64,000 nucleotides of DNA, taken from contig CALXRI010000009.1 in the NCBI GenBank assembly GCA_944390795.1, forward strand, positions 52,386 through 116,385, read 5' to 3'. Made by a program: the position numbers and the translations under genes. Below the pieces are notes generated by a model. The model was given only the letters and a program-made list of their open reading frames with translations, searched no databases and had not been told where the DNA came from. Origin of the DNA: an uncultured Victivallales bacterium (lineage in GTDB: Bacteria > Verrucomicrobiota > Lentisphaeria > Victivallales > UBA1829). Of this stretch, positions 26,587 through 35,533 are shown one piece after another (the stretch's first letter is position 1; every line of letters starts with the position of its first letter).

Positions 26587-27723
26587 ATGAAAAGGAATCA
26601 TGCCGCAGTCTGCGCGGGAATCCTTGCTCTGGCGGCCGCGGGCACGCTCTTTGCGCAGGACATTTCCGAAATCGACAAAAACTTCCGCCCCGCGAAAGTC
26701 GGCAATCTGGCGGTGAATTACTTCAATGCGCTGAAACAGCCCTTCGAAGTGACGGGCTTTCCCTGGAGAAAGGACGGCGGTCCTCTTTACCGCATTCCCG
26801 GAAATCTGACGGAGAAAGAGGTCAACCGCGGAGTCCTCATCCTGGCCTGGCACACCTCCGGCGGAACGGTCCGCTTCAAAACGGATTCGCCCTATCTGAC
26901 AATCCGCGCGGATTATCAGCGTTTCAGCGACATGAACCACATGCCCCGTTCCGGCAGCGCTGGATTTGATCTCTACACCGTCGGAGACGACGGCGGGGAA
27001 CTCTATCTGACCACAATCCAGCCGGGACCCGAAAACCGGAAAAAGACGCTGGAACGGCGCTTCGTCAACGTTCCAAGGGGAAAACTGCGCACCTATACGG
27101 TCTATCTGCCGTTGTACAGCGGCGTGAAGAATCTGGAAATCGGCGTGAAGCCCGGCAGCAAATTACTGCCGCCGGATCCGCAGAAAATCAGCAGGCCGAT
27201 TCTCTTCTACGGATCTTCCATCACCCAGGGCGGATGCGCCTCGCGCCCGGCAAACAACTACACGACCATGCTCTGCCGCGCCGTGGACGCGCCGCAGATC
27301 AATCTTGGATTCTCCGGCAGCGCCAAAGGGGAAATCGCGCTCGCCGAGGCGATCGCGAAACTGGATCTCGCCGTGTTTGTGATGGATTACGACTACAATG
27401 CGCCGAGCGCCGAGCATCTGGAGAAAACGCATGAACCCTTTTTCCAGGCGGTCCGCAAGGCAAATCCCGATCTTCCCATCATCATGCTCTCCAAGTGTTC
27501 CTGGATCTCCCCCCGGAGACGCGACATCATCCGGAAAACCTATGAAAACGCACGCAAGGCCGGCGATAAAAAAGTCTGGTTCATCGACGGGAACGAGCTG
27601 TTCGGAGATCCCGGACAGAACATGTGCACCGTGGATCACTGCCATCCGAACGATCTCGGGTTCTACATGATGCACCGGAGAGTGCTTCCGGTCCTGAAAG
27701 AGGCTCTGGCCGCAGGGAAATAA
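26587..27723 (+). CDS. Secreted SGNH/GDSL hydrolase
   Basis: 378 residues with a signal peptide (MKRNHAAVCAGILALAAAG, ending LFAQ). Residues about 30-190 form an N-terminal beta-sandwich of the kind found before SGNH domains. The catalytic domain has block I FYGSSITQGG, Gly in INLGFSGSAKGE, and block V DHCHPND with the Asp-x-x-His pair. The usual block III GxND is replaced by DYDYNAPS. It is probably a carbohydrate esterase acting outside the cytoplasm. It begins 100 bases after the MlaA fusion (AGGAGA before the start) and ends 7 bases from the convergent MATE gene. Confidence 0.85.
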   Translation: MKRNHAAVCAGILALAAAGTLFAQDISEIDKNFRPAKVGNLAVNYFNALKQPFEVTGFPWRKDGGPLYRIPGNLTEKEVNRGVLILAWHTSGGTVRFKTDSPYLTIRADYQRFSDMNHMPRSGSAGFDLYTVGDDGGELYLTTIQPGPENRKKTLERRFVNVPRGKLRTYTVYLPLYSGVKNLEIGVKPGSKLLPPDPQKISRPILFYGSSITQGGCASRPANNYTTMLCRAVDAPQINLGFSGSAKGEIALAEAIAKLDLAVFVMDYDYNAPSAEHLEKTHEPFFQAVRKANPDLPIIMLSKCSWISPRRRDIIRKTYENARKAGDKKVWFIDGNELFGDPGQNMCTVDHCHPNDLGFYMMHRRVLPVLKEALAAGK

Positions 27724-27730
27724 GGCGGAG

Positions 27731-29095
27731 TCAGCCGCTGCGCGAGATCTTTCTGATCCAGGTGTAGCGGTTGACCTTGTAAGCCGCCACCGCGCATTTC
27801 AGGATCTGGTCGGATTTCAGGCAGACGAATACAGCAACGGGTGAAAGCCGGAAGACAAACGCCGCGAGAAACGCCGACGGCAGCACCAGAAGCCACATGA
27901 AAATCAGATCGTTTTTCAGCACGAAATCGGTTTCGCCTCCCGCGCGGACGATTCCCGTGAGGCAGGGCATCTGATAGGCGGTGCCGACCGTCGTCACGGC
28001 AAGCACGGTCATGAAACGGAGCGTCAGAGCGACGGATTCCTCCGAAAGACCCGAAAAAAGCAGGATGACCGGATCCTTCAGGAAAAAGAGAAACGCGCCG
28101 CTGGAAAATCCGATGCAGAGAAAAAGAACCTGGAACGTGCGCGTATAGGGACGGATCAGCTCCGTGCGCCCCTCCCCGATCGTCTTGCCGGTCATGACCG
28201 CCGCCGCGCTGGCGGACGCGTAGGTGAACACGGTCACGATCTGGAAGACGGTTGTCGCCACGGAATTCGCCGCGATCGCCGTGCTGCCGAGATGTCCCAG
28301 AATGCCCGTCTGAATCGCCATGGCGACTCCCCAGATGGTCCCGGAAAGAAAGACCGGAGAACCGACACGGATGTAGTCGCGCAGCAGCCCGTGATTCATC
28401 GGGCGGAGGATGTGCCGCACCCGGAGCTCGACCTTGCGGTCGACCAGACGCGTGTATCCGGCAATCAGCAGCAGCTCCAGAAGTCTGGCTGAGAGCGTGG
28501 CAATGGCCGCGCCCCGGCACCCGAGCTCCGGACAGCCGAAGTTTCCGAAAATCAACAGATAGTTCAGCGTCACGTTGACGGAAAAAGTCACGATGGAGAG
28601 GTAAAAACTGATCTTCACGGTTTCCACGCTCCGCAGCATGATCATGAGAATCTGCGACACGGCGAACACGGGATAGGAAAACGCAATGATCCGCGCATAG
28701 CGCACCCCTTCGGAGATCACCGCGCGATCGGTTGCCATCAGATGCAGAATGAACGCAGGAAAAAGCAGCATCGTCACGCCGAGGATGGAAGCGAGAGCCA
28801 CGCCGAATTTCATCGCGATGTTCGTCACCTCGCGGATCGGCCCGATCCTGCGCTCCCCCCAGCTCCGGGAGGAAAAAACCAGCGCGCCCTCGGCGACGCC
28901 GAACACCAGCATCTGCAGCAGGAACTGGATCTGATTGAGCAGCGCGACGCCCGAAAGCGCCGTTTCGGAATAACGCGAAAGCATGATCGCGTCGGCCAGA
29001 TTCACGGAAAAGACAATCGCGCTCTGGAGGGCGATCGTAAGCGTCATCGTGAAAAAAGCGGAATAGAACTTTCCGTCCCTTACCAGGAATTTCAT
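27731..29095 (-). CDS. MATE-family efflux transporter
   Basis: 454 residues with about twelve membrane segments. The typical MATE pattern is present: early ALSGVALLNQIQFLLQM, EGALVFSSRSWGE after the second helix, and a repeat in the second half (AIAANSVATTVFQIVTV, SASAAAVMTGKTIGEGR). It exports cationic compounds in exchange for Na+ or H+. ATG 29095 follows AAAGGAGG by 11 bases; longer upstream frames lack support. The upstream bases contain TACCGCGATGC, the end motif of the repeat at 17770-17892. Confidence 0.88.
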   Translation of the reverse strand: MKFLVRDGKFYSAFFTMTLTIALQSAIVFSVNLADAIMLSRYSETALSGVALLNQIQFLLQMLVFGVAEGALVFSSRSWGERRIGPIREVTNIAMKFGVALASILGVTMLLFPAFILHLMATDRAVISEGVRYARIIAFSYPVFAVSQILMIMLRSVETVKISFYLSIVTFSVNVTLNYLLIFGNFGCPELGCRGAAIATLSARLLELLLIAGYTRLVDRKVELRVRHILRPMNHGLLRDYIRVGSPVFLSGTIWGVAMAIQTGILGHLGSTAIAANSVATTVFQIVTVFTYASASAAAVMTGKTIGEGRTELIRPYTRTFQVLFLCIGFSSGAFLFFLKDPVILLFSGLSEESVALTLRFMTVLAVTTVGTAYQMPCLTGIVRAGGETDFVLKNDLIFMWLLVLPSAFLAAFVFRLSPVAVFVCLKSDQILKCAVAAYKVNRYTWIRKISRSG

Positions 29096-29223
29096 CTTTT
29101 CAGCCGCCTCCTTTCGCGGCATCGCGGTACAATACACCGTTTCGGAAAAGAAGCAAGAGCTCCGCACACGCTCCGGAAGAGGACTTCCACGAGCAAGCAT
29201 CCGGCATGATTTGCATCCGCGGC

Positions 29224-29252
29224 TTGATTTCGTCATCAAAACGGATTACATT
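29224..29252 (+). promoter_or_regulatory. Predicted promoter of the WaaP-like kinase gene
   Basis: TTGATT (29224-29229) and TACATT (29247-29252) with 17 bases between. Transcription from near 29259 supports the start at 29284. Confidence 0.55.
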
Positions 29253-29283
29253 AAGAAAACCAATTATTTCGGTGGAACGGGAA

Positions 29284-30318
29284 ATGGATAAAATCAATGA
29301 TCTGAATGACATCCGGGCGCTGGTGGCCTTTTCGAAGGTGAACGGGGAAAACGCCTCCGCCCTGATGAAGTTCATTCAGTCGGACCTCAAAGTGGAAAAG
29401 ATCAAGGAAAACCCGAAACGGGTAATCTTCCGCATGACCGACGAACACGGAAAGGTGCTGTATCTGAAACTCTTCCGGAAACAGCGCTTCCCGTTCAACA
29501 TCTTCCGTTTTTATGCCGCAAAGGAGTACCGGATCGCGAAAGCTCTCCAGAAGGCGTCGCTTCCAATCGTCAACTACCTCGCCTGGGCGGTGCGGAAGGA
29601 CGAGGGGGGATTCTGCGTCTCCGAGGGAATTCCCGATGCGCTCTCAGGGCGGCGTTATTTCTTTGAAACGGCTCGGCTCGACGCACGGAAACGCCGGGTC
29701 TTCCTGGATCGCCTCGCGGAACTGACCTGCGCACTCTGCAGGGCGCATTTTTATCATCCGGATTTCCACACCTCCAACTTCCTCTTTGACACAAAGGCGG
29801 AAAAAGCGTTCCTGGTTGATCCATGGGGCATCCGCGAGGTCTTTTTCCTGCCGGAGTTCCGGCGGCTCGAAATGTGCTTCCCGTGGATGGAGCTGCGGGA
29901 CTGCCTGACCGACGACGAAATCATGCAGGGGCTTCTCTCGTCCTCCCTGGCGAAAAACAAATTCGCGGCGCTGGAACTGATGGAGCGCGCAGGCTTCCTC
30001 TACCGCAAACAGCAGGAACTCCGCTGGCCGAAAATCCGCCGCCGGATACTCTCCGGAAAAGCAAAGTTCGCAACACTGGAAATCCGCGGAGACGACCGTT
30101 TCTTCTGGCGGCATACGGACTGGTTTACGCCGCCGGACAAATTCGAGATTGATCCCGCCTGGGAGAAACGCGAATTCCCCGACGGTGCGGAGGCGGAAAA
30201 AATCTGGCTGGATTCCTTCCGGAAATATCCCGATCCGAAGCCAATGCTCTGGATTGCGCATCCCGGCGGTTCGGCCGAACTCTACTTCACATCAAAATCG
30301 AACACCAGCGGCAGGTGA
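29284..30318 (+). CDS. WaaP/Kdo-kinase-like lipopolysaccharide kinase
   Basis: 344 residues of a small protein-kinase-like fold as in WaaP, KdkA and InaA. ATP-binding Lys62 lies in LYLKLFRK and a Glu in AAKEYRIAKAL. The catalytic loop is HPDFHTSN with Asp160 and Asn165, and the metal-binding Asp179 is in FLVDPWG. These enzymes phosphorylate heptose or Kdo of lipid A core at the inner membrane. No other LPS gene is adjacent. The last 37 bases overlap the convergent gene at 30282-31016. Confidence 0.78.
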   Translation: MDKINDLNDIRALVAFSKVNGENASALMKFIQSDLKVEKIKENPKRVIFRMTDEHGKVLYLKLFRKQRFPFNIFRFYAAKEYRIAKALQKASLPIVNYLAWAVRKDEGGFCVSEGIPDALSGRRYFFETARLDARKRRVFLDRLAELTCALCRAHFYHPDFHTSNFLFDTKAEKAFLVDPWGIREVFFLPEFRRLEMCFPWMELRDCLTDDEIMQGLLSSSLAKNKFAALELMERAGFLYRKQQELRWPKIRRRILSGKAKFATLEIRGDDRFFWRHTDWFTPPDKFEIDPAWEKREFPDGAEAEKIWLDSFRKYPDPKPMLWIAHPGGSAELYFTSKSNTSGR

Positions 30319-31016
30319 TCCGAAAACCGGACGTCGGCAACCTGAAATCCGAGGGGTTTGATTTCCGGCGAATGCAGAATGAAATCCAGCTGTTTTTCCG
30401 CATTCCAGGAGGGAAAGGTCGGCGCGTTTTCACAGTTCGCGCTCCGCAGAGAAAATTTTTGCAGGAATGGAGCGAGTTCCTCATCACCGGTGAGCGTGTT
30501 GAAGTCGCCGCCGATGATAACCGGCTTCCCGCGCGGAATCAGGTGTCCGAGATGACGCAGCTGCACGCGCCGGGAACGCTGTCCCAGCGCCAGATGAACC
30601 AGAAAAATATGAACGCCGTCCAGTTCCACCTCGATAATCAGACGCTTGAATCCGATCGGGAAATAGTGGAACGCATACGGAGTCAGGCGCCGTTTCGTCA
30701 GAAGGGCGTTCGCCTGGCGACGGAGGATGGGAACATGCCGGGAAAAGGAGTCAAGACCGTATTTCACGCCGCAGTGGTAATACTGATGAAGCGATGCGGC
30801 GACACGCTCCGCCTGATTGACGTAGTCCGTCCGGAAGGAGCCGGTATCCACTTCGACCAGGCCGACAATGTCCGCCTCCGTCTCCGAAATGAACCGGATG
30901 ATGCCCTCCAGCGGCTTCCGGGGCGTCCTCAGATAACGGTGCGCGGTCAGGATGTTCTTCCCCATCCCGCCGGGCGCGCCGGTTCCGTAGGCGATGTTGT
31001 AAACAAGAAATCTCAT
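30282..31016 (-). CDS. Endonuclease/exonuclease/phosphatase-family protein
   Basis: 244 residues of the DNase I-like fold: MRFLVYNIAYGTG, ADIVGLVEVDTG, a VHLALGQRSRRVQL segment, GGDFNTL with the catalytic Asp-Asn, and the terminal SDHLPLVFDF. Members cleave phosphodiesters of nucleic acids, inositol phosphates or sphingolipids. No signal peptide is seen, so it is probably cytoplasmic. Upstream open frame was discarded: GGAGGAA is 9-10 bases before ATG 31016 and the promoter lies at 31039-31067. Confidence 0.83.
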   Translation of the reverse strand: MRFLVYNIAYGTGAPGGMGKNILTAHRYLRTPRKPLEGIIRFISETEADIVGLVEVDTGSFRTDYVNQAERVAASLHQYYHCGVKYGLDSFSRHVPILRRQANALLTKRRLTPYAFHYFPIGFKRLIIEVELDGVHIFLVHLALGQRSRRVQLRHLGHLIPRGKPVIIGGDFNTLTGDEELAPFLQKFSLRSANCENAPTFPSWNAEKQLDFILHSPEIKPLGFQVADVRFSDHLPLVFDFDVK

Positions 31017-31038
31017 TGGAATCATTTCCTCCGCATTT

Positions 31039-31067
31039 AATATATCTTGCGAATTGCGAATTGCCAA
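31039..31067 (-). promoter_or_regulatory. Predicted promoter of the endonuclease/phosphatase-family gene
   Basis: Minus strand TTGGCA (31067-31062), a 17-base spacer containing ATTCGCA twice in tandem, and TATATT (31044-31039). Confidence 0.55.
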
Positions 31068-31223
31068 AATGAAAAAACGTGCTAAATTACAGAATCGAGG
31101 AGGAATGTCGCCGTCCGGACGCCCGCGGGATTGGAAAAATCGGAAAAGCGGGTGAAAAAAGATTTGCGGAACCGGACGGATGGATATACTGTACTTTGCG
31201 GGTAATTTTAGGAGATTTCTGAA

Positions 31224-31607
31224 ATGCTGCTGGAGATGTGCAAGAGCAAGATTCACAGGGCACGGCTGACACACTGCGATCTTGACTACGAGGGAAGCCT
31301 TGAAATTGACGTCGCGTATCTGGAAAAGGCCAATATGCTTCCTTACGAAAAGATTCTGGTGGTCAATGCCACGAACGGGGAGCGGCTCGAAACCTACGCG
31401 ATCCCGGGCGAGCGCGGCTCCGGCGTCTTCCGCCTGAACGGAGCTGCCGCGCACAAAGGAAATGTCGGCGACATTGTGACCATCATGTCTTTCGCGGCCT
31501 TCACGCCGGAAGAGGCAAGGGAACATCTGCCGGACATTATTGTCCTGAATGAAAAGAATGAAATCATCGCCAGGCGGAAGGGACGCAGTCTTCTGCCGCT
31601 GGAATGA
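31224..31607 (+). CDS. panD: Aspartate 1-decarboxylase proenzyme
   Basis: Pyruvoyl enzyme that makes beta-alanine for pantothenate and coenzyme A. The 127-residue proenzyme self-cleaves between Gly24 and Ser25 in YEGSLEID. KSKIHRARLTHCDL precedes the site, and ATNGERLETYAIPGERGSG and NGAAAHKGNVGDIVTIMSF are diagnostic. AGGAG lies 9 bases before the start. It is the first gene of a run that continues, after 34 bases, into pilin-like genes with no metabolic link. Confidence 0.96.
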   Translation: MLLEMCKSKIHRARLTHCDLDYEGSLEIDVAYLEKANMLPYEKILVVNATNGERLETYAIPGERGSGVFRLNGAAAHKGNVGDIVTIMSFAAFTPEEAREHLPDIIVLNEKNEIIARRKGRSLLPLE

Positions 31608-31641
31608 AACAGAACGCGCCGCATTGCGGCCGCACGGGAAA

Positions 31642-31863
31642 ATGAGGCGGATCGGCACAGGAAAACGACGGAACGGCATTGCAGGCCAGGCATTGACCGA
31701 ATATGCGGCCATGCTGGCGGTATGTGTTCTGTTCACCGTTGTGCTCTGCGCGCTGCTGGCGGCATTCTCCCGGCATGGAGCAAGGTTGATCGGACTGGTC
31801 TCGTGGGAGCCGAATCCACCCGACCGGTCGCAGATGGAACAGATCGTTTCAGGGACTCTTTAA
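31642..31863 (+). CDS. Small Flp/TadE-like prepilin
   Basis: 73 residues. A basic leader (MRRIGTGKRRNGIAG) precedes QALTEYAAMLAVCVLFTVVL, a class-III prepilin pattern with Glu at +5 and Tyr at +6 after the predicted Gly-Gln cleavage. A short polar tail follows. The ribosome site is weak (GGGAA). Start choice is uncertain because longer in-frame sequence overlaps panD. It is probably a minor subunit of a Tad-type pilus or a pseudopilus. Confidence 0.6.
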   Translation: MRRIGTGKRRNGIAGQALTEYAAMLAVCVLFTVVLCALLAAFSRHGARLIGLVSWEPNPPDRSQMEQIVSGTL

Positions 31864-31887
31864 CAGAAACAGCAAGGAGCGGAAACT

Positions 31888-32130
31888 ATGAAACTCGGAA
31901 GAAACAGAAGAAAAGGACAGGCGATCGTCGAGTACATCATCATCATCGTCATCGTGGCGGTCGCGGCTCTGACTGTCATGGGACTTTTCAGCGACCGGAT
32001 CCGCACAATCATTGCGGGCGTGGCCTCCACCTTCGGCGATACAAACGCCGCACAGCAGGTCGAAGACAACAGCTCCGCCGACATTCTGAAGAACATGGAC
32101 AAGGACGGTATCGACATCAGCGGCGACTGA
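31888..32130 (+). CDS. Flp-type pilin
   Basis: 80 residues. A short basic leader MKLGRNRRKG is cut before QAIVEYIIIIVIVAVAALTV, the Flp signature with Glu+5 and Tyr+6. A membrane-spanning helix and a polar tail of about 40 residues follow. AAGGAG lies 9 bases upstream. Probably the major structural pilin of a Tad-type pilus; the assembly ATPase, platform proteins and prepilin peptidase are not in this window. Confidence 0.82.
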   Translation: MKLGRNRRKGQAIVEYIIIIVIVAVAALTVMGLFSDRIRTIIAGVASTFGDTNAAQQVEDNSSADILKNMDKDGIDISGD

Positions 32131-32256
32131 CGCATCCGCTTTTTCCGTTTTTCCCTTTCCGGCTGAACTCATTCGATCCCGTTTTTTCCGTTCTTTCCGG
32201 AACGGAAGAAACTTTTTGCGGTTTTCCTTTGTCCTGAGCGGAACGGAGCGCGGTGC

Positions 32257-32838
32257 ATGAAACAGGAATCATACCGGAAAAAAAGAATACGGCAGCGGGG
32301 TGCGGCAATCGTCGAATCCCTGCTGGCCATGTTTGTGATTTTCCTCGTGCTGTTCGGGCTGCTTCAGGTCTTTTACTTTGTCATCGGACAGTATTTCATC
32401 GATTATGCCGCAATCCGCGGCGCACGCTCCCGGGCCGTCGGCTTCCGGGACTACCTGATCCGCAGGGAAATCCGCGTGAACGCTCTCCCCGCCTCGGGCG
32501 ACATTGTTTCGCCGACGCTGGATGAAAATTCCCTTGCGGACCGGATGACGAAGGAACGCTCCTATATCAACAGCTATGTCGGCGGCTACCGCTGGCTGGA
32601 ATACGAATACTGGGACGGAAATTCCCGCAATCCGGATAAAAAAGTGGAAACCACGCTCACTTATACGGCGGCGGTCAGCATGGATATGAACGATCTCTAT
32701 ACGAAATTCACCGACTACGCATTTCCGGACACCTATCTCAAACATCTCTTTTTCGGAAGCGGCATCGATCTGGAGGGCAAGGCCACGCTCAGTGATTTCG
32801 CCTCCAACTATCTCGAAAACAGCTCCGGAGGAAACTAG
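32257..32838 (+). CDS. TadE-like pseudopilin
   Basis: 193 residues. Leader MKQESYRKKRIRQRG, then AAIVESLLAMFVIFLVLFGL with Glu+5, the TadE pattern, and a C-terminal domain of about 140 residues outside the membrane. The following DYAAIRGARSRAVG is usual in TadE/TadF proteins. Likely a minor pseudopilin of the same apparatus as the two genes before it. The stop codon lies one base before the next gene's start. Confidence 0.78.
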   Translation: MKQESYRKKRIRQRGAAIVESLLAMFVIFLVLFGLLQVFYFVIGQYFIDYAAIRGARSRAVGFRDYLIRREIRVNALPASGDIVSPTLDENSLADRMTKERSYINSYVGGYRWLEYEYWDGNSRNPDKKVETTLTYTAAVSMDMNDLYTKFTDYAFPDTYLKHLFFGSGIDLEGKATLSDFASNYLENSSGGN

Positions 32839-32839
32839 A

Positions 32840-34669
32840 ATGAACGGATCCCGGAACATCCGGCGCAGACTGCGCGCCGAACGCGGCCAGACCCTGATCC
32901 TGGGTCTGATGGCCGTCATCATCCTCATCGTCGGAATCCTGGTTCTTTTTGACGTGCAGCGGGTCATCCGCGGAAAAGTCAAGGTCATGTCCGCGATCGA
33001 CTCCGCCGCGCTGACCGGCGCGAAATGGCAGCAGAACACGCTGAACCTGATCGGGGAGATGAACCTGATCAAGGCGTGCACGGTCCTGATCGCCGATCCC
33101 GCATACGGCATCGGCGGAGACCTTGAAACCTTTCCCGGCGGGGAGGATTCGGAAAAGGAGCAGCTCAAGCATTCCGCAGACCTCCTGACACAGATGCAGG
33201 TGCGCGTCGCCTTCGTGGGTCCCCTGATCGGATTCGGCGCGGCGCAGCAGGCCGCAAAAAACAACGGACTCACCTACAATGAAAGCTGCAACACCTTTCT
33301 TCAGGAGATGCTCAGCGACATCTCCAGCGGAGAATATTACGGAAACCCCGATATCGTCAAGCAGGATTACTACGGCTTCCAGTGGAGAATTCCCTATGCA
33401 AAAATGATTTCCGCCATTCTCGGCCCCTCCGACAACGGAACAGCCAAAGGCGTGGCGGTCGGAACCAACGTCGATTACCTCGGCATGCCGAAACTGCTGG
33501 CGGACCGCTCCGAACGGCCCCCGGTCACCGTCGTGAACTATCTGCAGAACCGCACCGTGATGGAGGCGGTCGCGGCGGAGGACTGGTGCATTCTCCGGGC
33601 GCTGCTGCCGAACAACGACGGAATCTACTACCAGGAAAAATGGTGGGGAAACATTGAGATTGAACCCAGCAAGAAATCGCTGGAAGGCTCCGAGATTCTT
33701 CCCGTCCATGTCACGACGAGCGAAGGCGGGGATTTCTACACCCGGGCGGACGAAAACGGCATGCTCGACGAAGTCATTCAACGGATTCCCGGCCGCGAAG
33801 AGGAGCTCAAAAAGCTCGGCACGGCATACGGCAGTACGGGAGAAAACTCCGAGGATGGGAAAAACCATTCCCTGCCGGAGCTTTCCTGGTCCGTCTTCGA
33901 CAGCGACTGGTGCTCCTACTCCGAATACGGCGTGGACACCGGCAGCTGGGAAAACTATCTGCGCGGCCCGTTTCAGCAGGGCGTGGACTACCGTTCCGGC
34001 GCACTTTCCTACTTCTCCATCCGCGTGCCGGATGAAACCATCCTGCGGCAGTTCGAATTCCGGAGAAGGTTTCAAGGCGGCAATCACGCGCTGCGCTTCG
34101 GCGGCAAAAACAATCCACTGGGGCAGCAGATCAACAGATACGGCGAAAATGCGGAAAATGCTCTGACCTACTTCGACGACGACAATTTCCACATCACGTT
34201 CGACGCCACGGCGAAAACGCTCGGTTATCTGAAAACCGAAGAGGGGGCGATCCGCTATCCGTTCATTGCCGGCATGGTGCTGCCGGTCTTCGAAAAAGTG
34301 ACGCTGATCCCGGTTGCGCTCGAACCCGTCTACGGCATGCCGATGGACGACCGCGCATGGATCACCTACGTCACAAAATATCTGCCCGCGCTCGGCAAAG
34401 TGAACAATATCGACGATGTGGACGGGCATCTGACCGAGGAGGAGTTCGCGCTCTGCCGGAAGTATCACAATCTGATCAAGAATCTGGACAATCTCTCCTG
34501 GCGTCTGCGCGGACGCGAATGGCTGAACGCCGAAGCCACCGGCCATGATGTCCGCGATGCCTTCGGCAATGTGATCGGCCATGTGACCGATACGACCAAC
34601 GAAGATCACTGCGACGACTGGGGATCCGGTGGAGGCGGCAACCGCTACGGCCCGGGGAAACTGCATTGA
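32840..34669 (+). CDS. TadG-like surface protein
   Basis: 609 residues. The N-terminus RRRLRAERGQTLILGLMAVI plus a long hydrophobic helix, then DVQRVIRGKVKVMSAIDSAA, is the TadG/TadE-like N-terminal pattern (Pfam Tad-type). The remaining 550 residues form a large extracytoplasmic domain with no recognised fold, ending in a Gly/His-rich tail. GGAGG lies 10 bases upstream, inside the end of the TadE-like gene. It may be the tip or a surface adhesin of the pilus. Confidence 0.72.
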   Translation: MNGSRNIRRRLRAERGQTLILGLMAVIILIVGILVLFDVQRVIRGKVKVMSAIDSAALTGAKWQQNTLNLIGEMNLIKACTVLIADPAYGIGGDLETFPGGEDSEKEQLKHSADLLTQMQVRVAFVGPLIGFGAAQQAAKNNGLTYNESCNTFLQEMLSDISSGEYYGNPDIVKQDYYGFQWRIPYAKMISAILGPSDNGTAKGVAVGTNVDYLGMPKLLADRSERPPVTVVNYLQNRTVMEAVAAEDWCILRALLPNNDGIYYQEKWWGNIEIEPSKKSLEGSEILPVHVTTSEGGDFYTRADENGMLDEVIQRIPGREEELKKLGTAYGSTGENSEDGKNHSLPELSWSVFDSDWCSYSEYGVDTGSWENYLRGPFQQGVDYRSGALSYFSIRVPDETILRQFEFRRRFQGGNHALRFGGKNNPLGQQINRYGENAENALTYFDDDNFHITFDATAKTLGYLKTEEGAIRYPFIAGMVLPVFEKVTLIPVALEPVYGMPMDDRAWITYVTKYLPALGKVNNIDDVDGHLTEEEFALCRKYHNLIKNLDNLSWRLRGREWLNAEATGHDVRDAFGNVIGHVTDTTNEDHCDDWGSGGGGNRYGPGKLH

Positions 34670-34753
34670 GCCGGAAGCAATTCCGGCACAGGACAATTCA
34701 TTCATCCGCATTCCCGTCGGGACTGCAATTTCAGAAAGGAATGATTTTTCAAT

Positions 34754-35506
34754 ATGAGCTGGCTGGGAGCAATCGTGGGCGGCGCCATCGGATTTGCCGG
34801 AGGAGGACCGCTGGGAGCAATCGTGGGCGGCGTGATCGGGCATCTTGCCACGGGAAGTGCGGAAGACAAGGCAAAACGCGCCAGCCGCAGGGAGGAACTG
34901 CAGGCGGCCTTTATCACGGCATTGTTTTCCTGCATGGCAAAGGTGGCGAAAGCCGACGGCGTCGTTTCCGAACGCGAGGCGGAATACATCAAGGCGTTCA
35001 TCCGCGCGAATTTCCATCCGGATCAGAAACCGTTCATCCGCGAAGTGTTCAACACCGCGCGCGACAACGAGATCTCCTATCAGGAATACATTCTTGAATT
35101 CGACAAACTTCTCGGCTACAATCCGGTCATCAAGCAGAATTTCCTGGGGCTTCTCTGCGAACTGGCCGCCGTGGACGGCGAACTGACGGAAAAGGAACGC
35201 GAAATCCTTCTGTATGCCGAACGAGTCTTCCGCCTCAACGGATATGTGAACGCCTTTTTCCGCGTTCACAGCGCAAAAGACAGTCGGGAAGAGGATCTGG
35301 ACGCCTATTACAAAATCCTTGAAGTATCCCCGAATGCCACGGATGCGGAACTCAAAAGCGCATACAGGAAAAAATGCGTCGAATTCCATCCGGACAAACT
35401 CCAGAGCAAAGGACTCCCTCCGGAAATGCTGGCGCACGCCGAAAACGAAATGCGCCGCATCAATCAGGCATACGACGCAATCTGCGCGGCAAGAAAGAAA
35501 AAATGA
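34754..35506 (+). CDS. DjlA-like protein: glycine-rich membrane segment, TerB domain, J domain
   Basis: 250 residues. The first 35 hold a glycine-zipper-like segment (WLGAIVGGAIGFAGGG, GAIVGGVIG). Residues about 45-165 are a TerB-type helical domain (SCMAKVAKADGVVSEREAEY, LLCELAAVDGELTEKEREIL). Residues about 182-248 are a J domain with the HPD motif (VEFHPDKL), which should stimulate a DnaK ATPase. It is a membrane-associated co-chaperone like DjlA. It lies 84 bases after the TadG-like gene and may serve the same apparatus. Confidence 0.85.
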   Translation: MSWLGAIVGGAIGFAGGGPLGAIVGGVIGHLATGSAEDKAKRASRREELQAAFITALFSCMAKVAKADGVVSEREAEYIKAFIRANFHPDQKPFIREVFNTARDNEISYQEYILEFDKLLGYNPVIKQNFLGLLCELAAVDGELTEKEREILLYAERVFRLNGYVNAFFRVHSAKDSREEDLDAYYKILEVSPNATDAELKSAYRKKCVEFHPDKLQSKGLPPEMLAHAENEMRRINQAYDAICAARKKK

Positions 35507-35533
35507 TCTTCCTCCGCGCCCCCCGGCGACACC

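Noticed and set aside
31160..31215. Promoter directly before panD
   Set aside because: A TATACT is present, but the only -35 candidates give a spacer of 15-16 bases with poor matches, so it was not listed as a feature.
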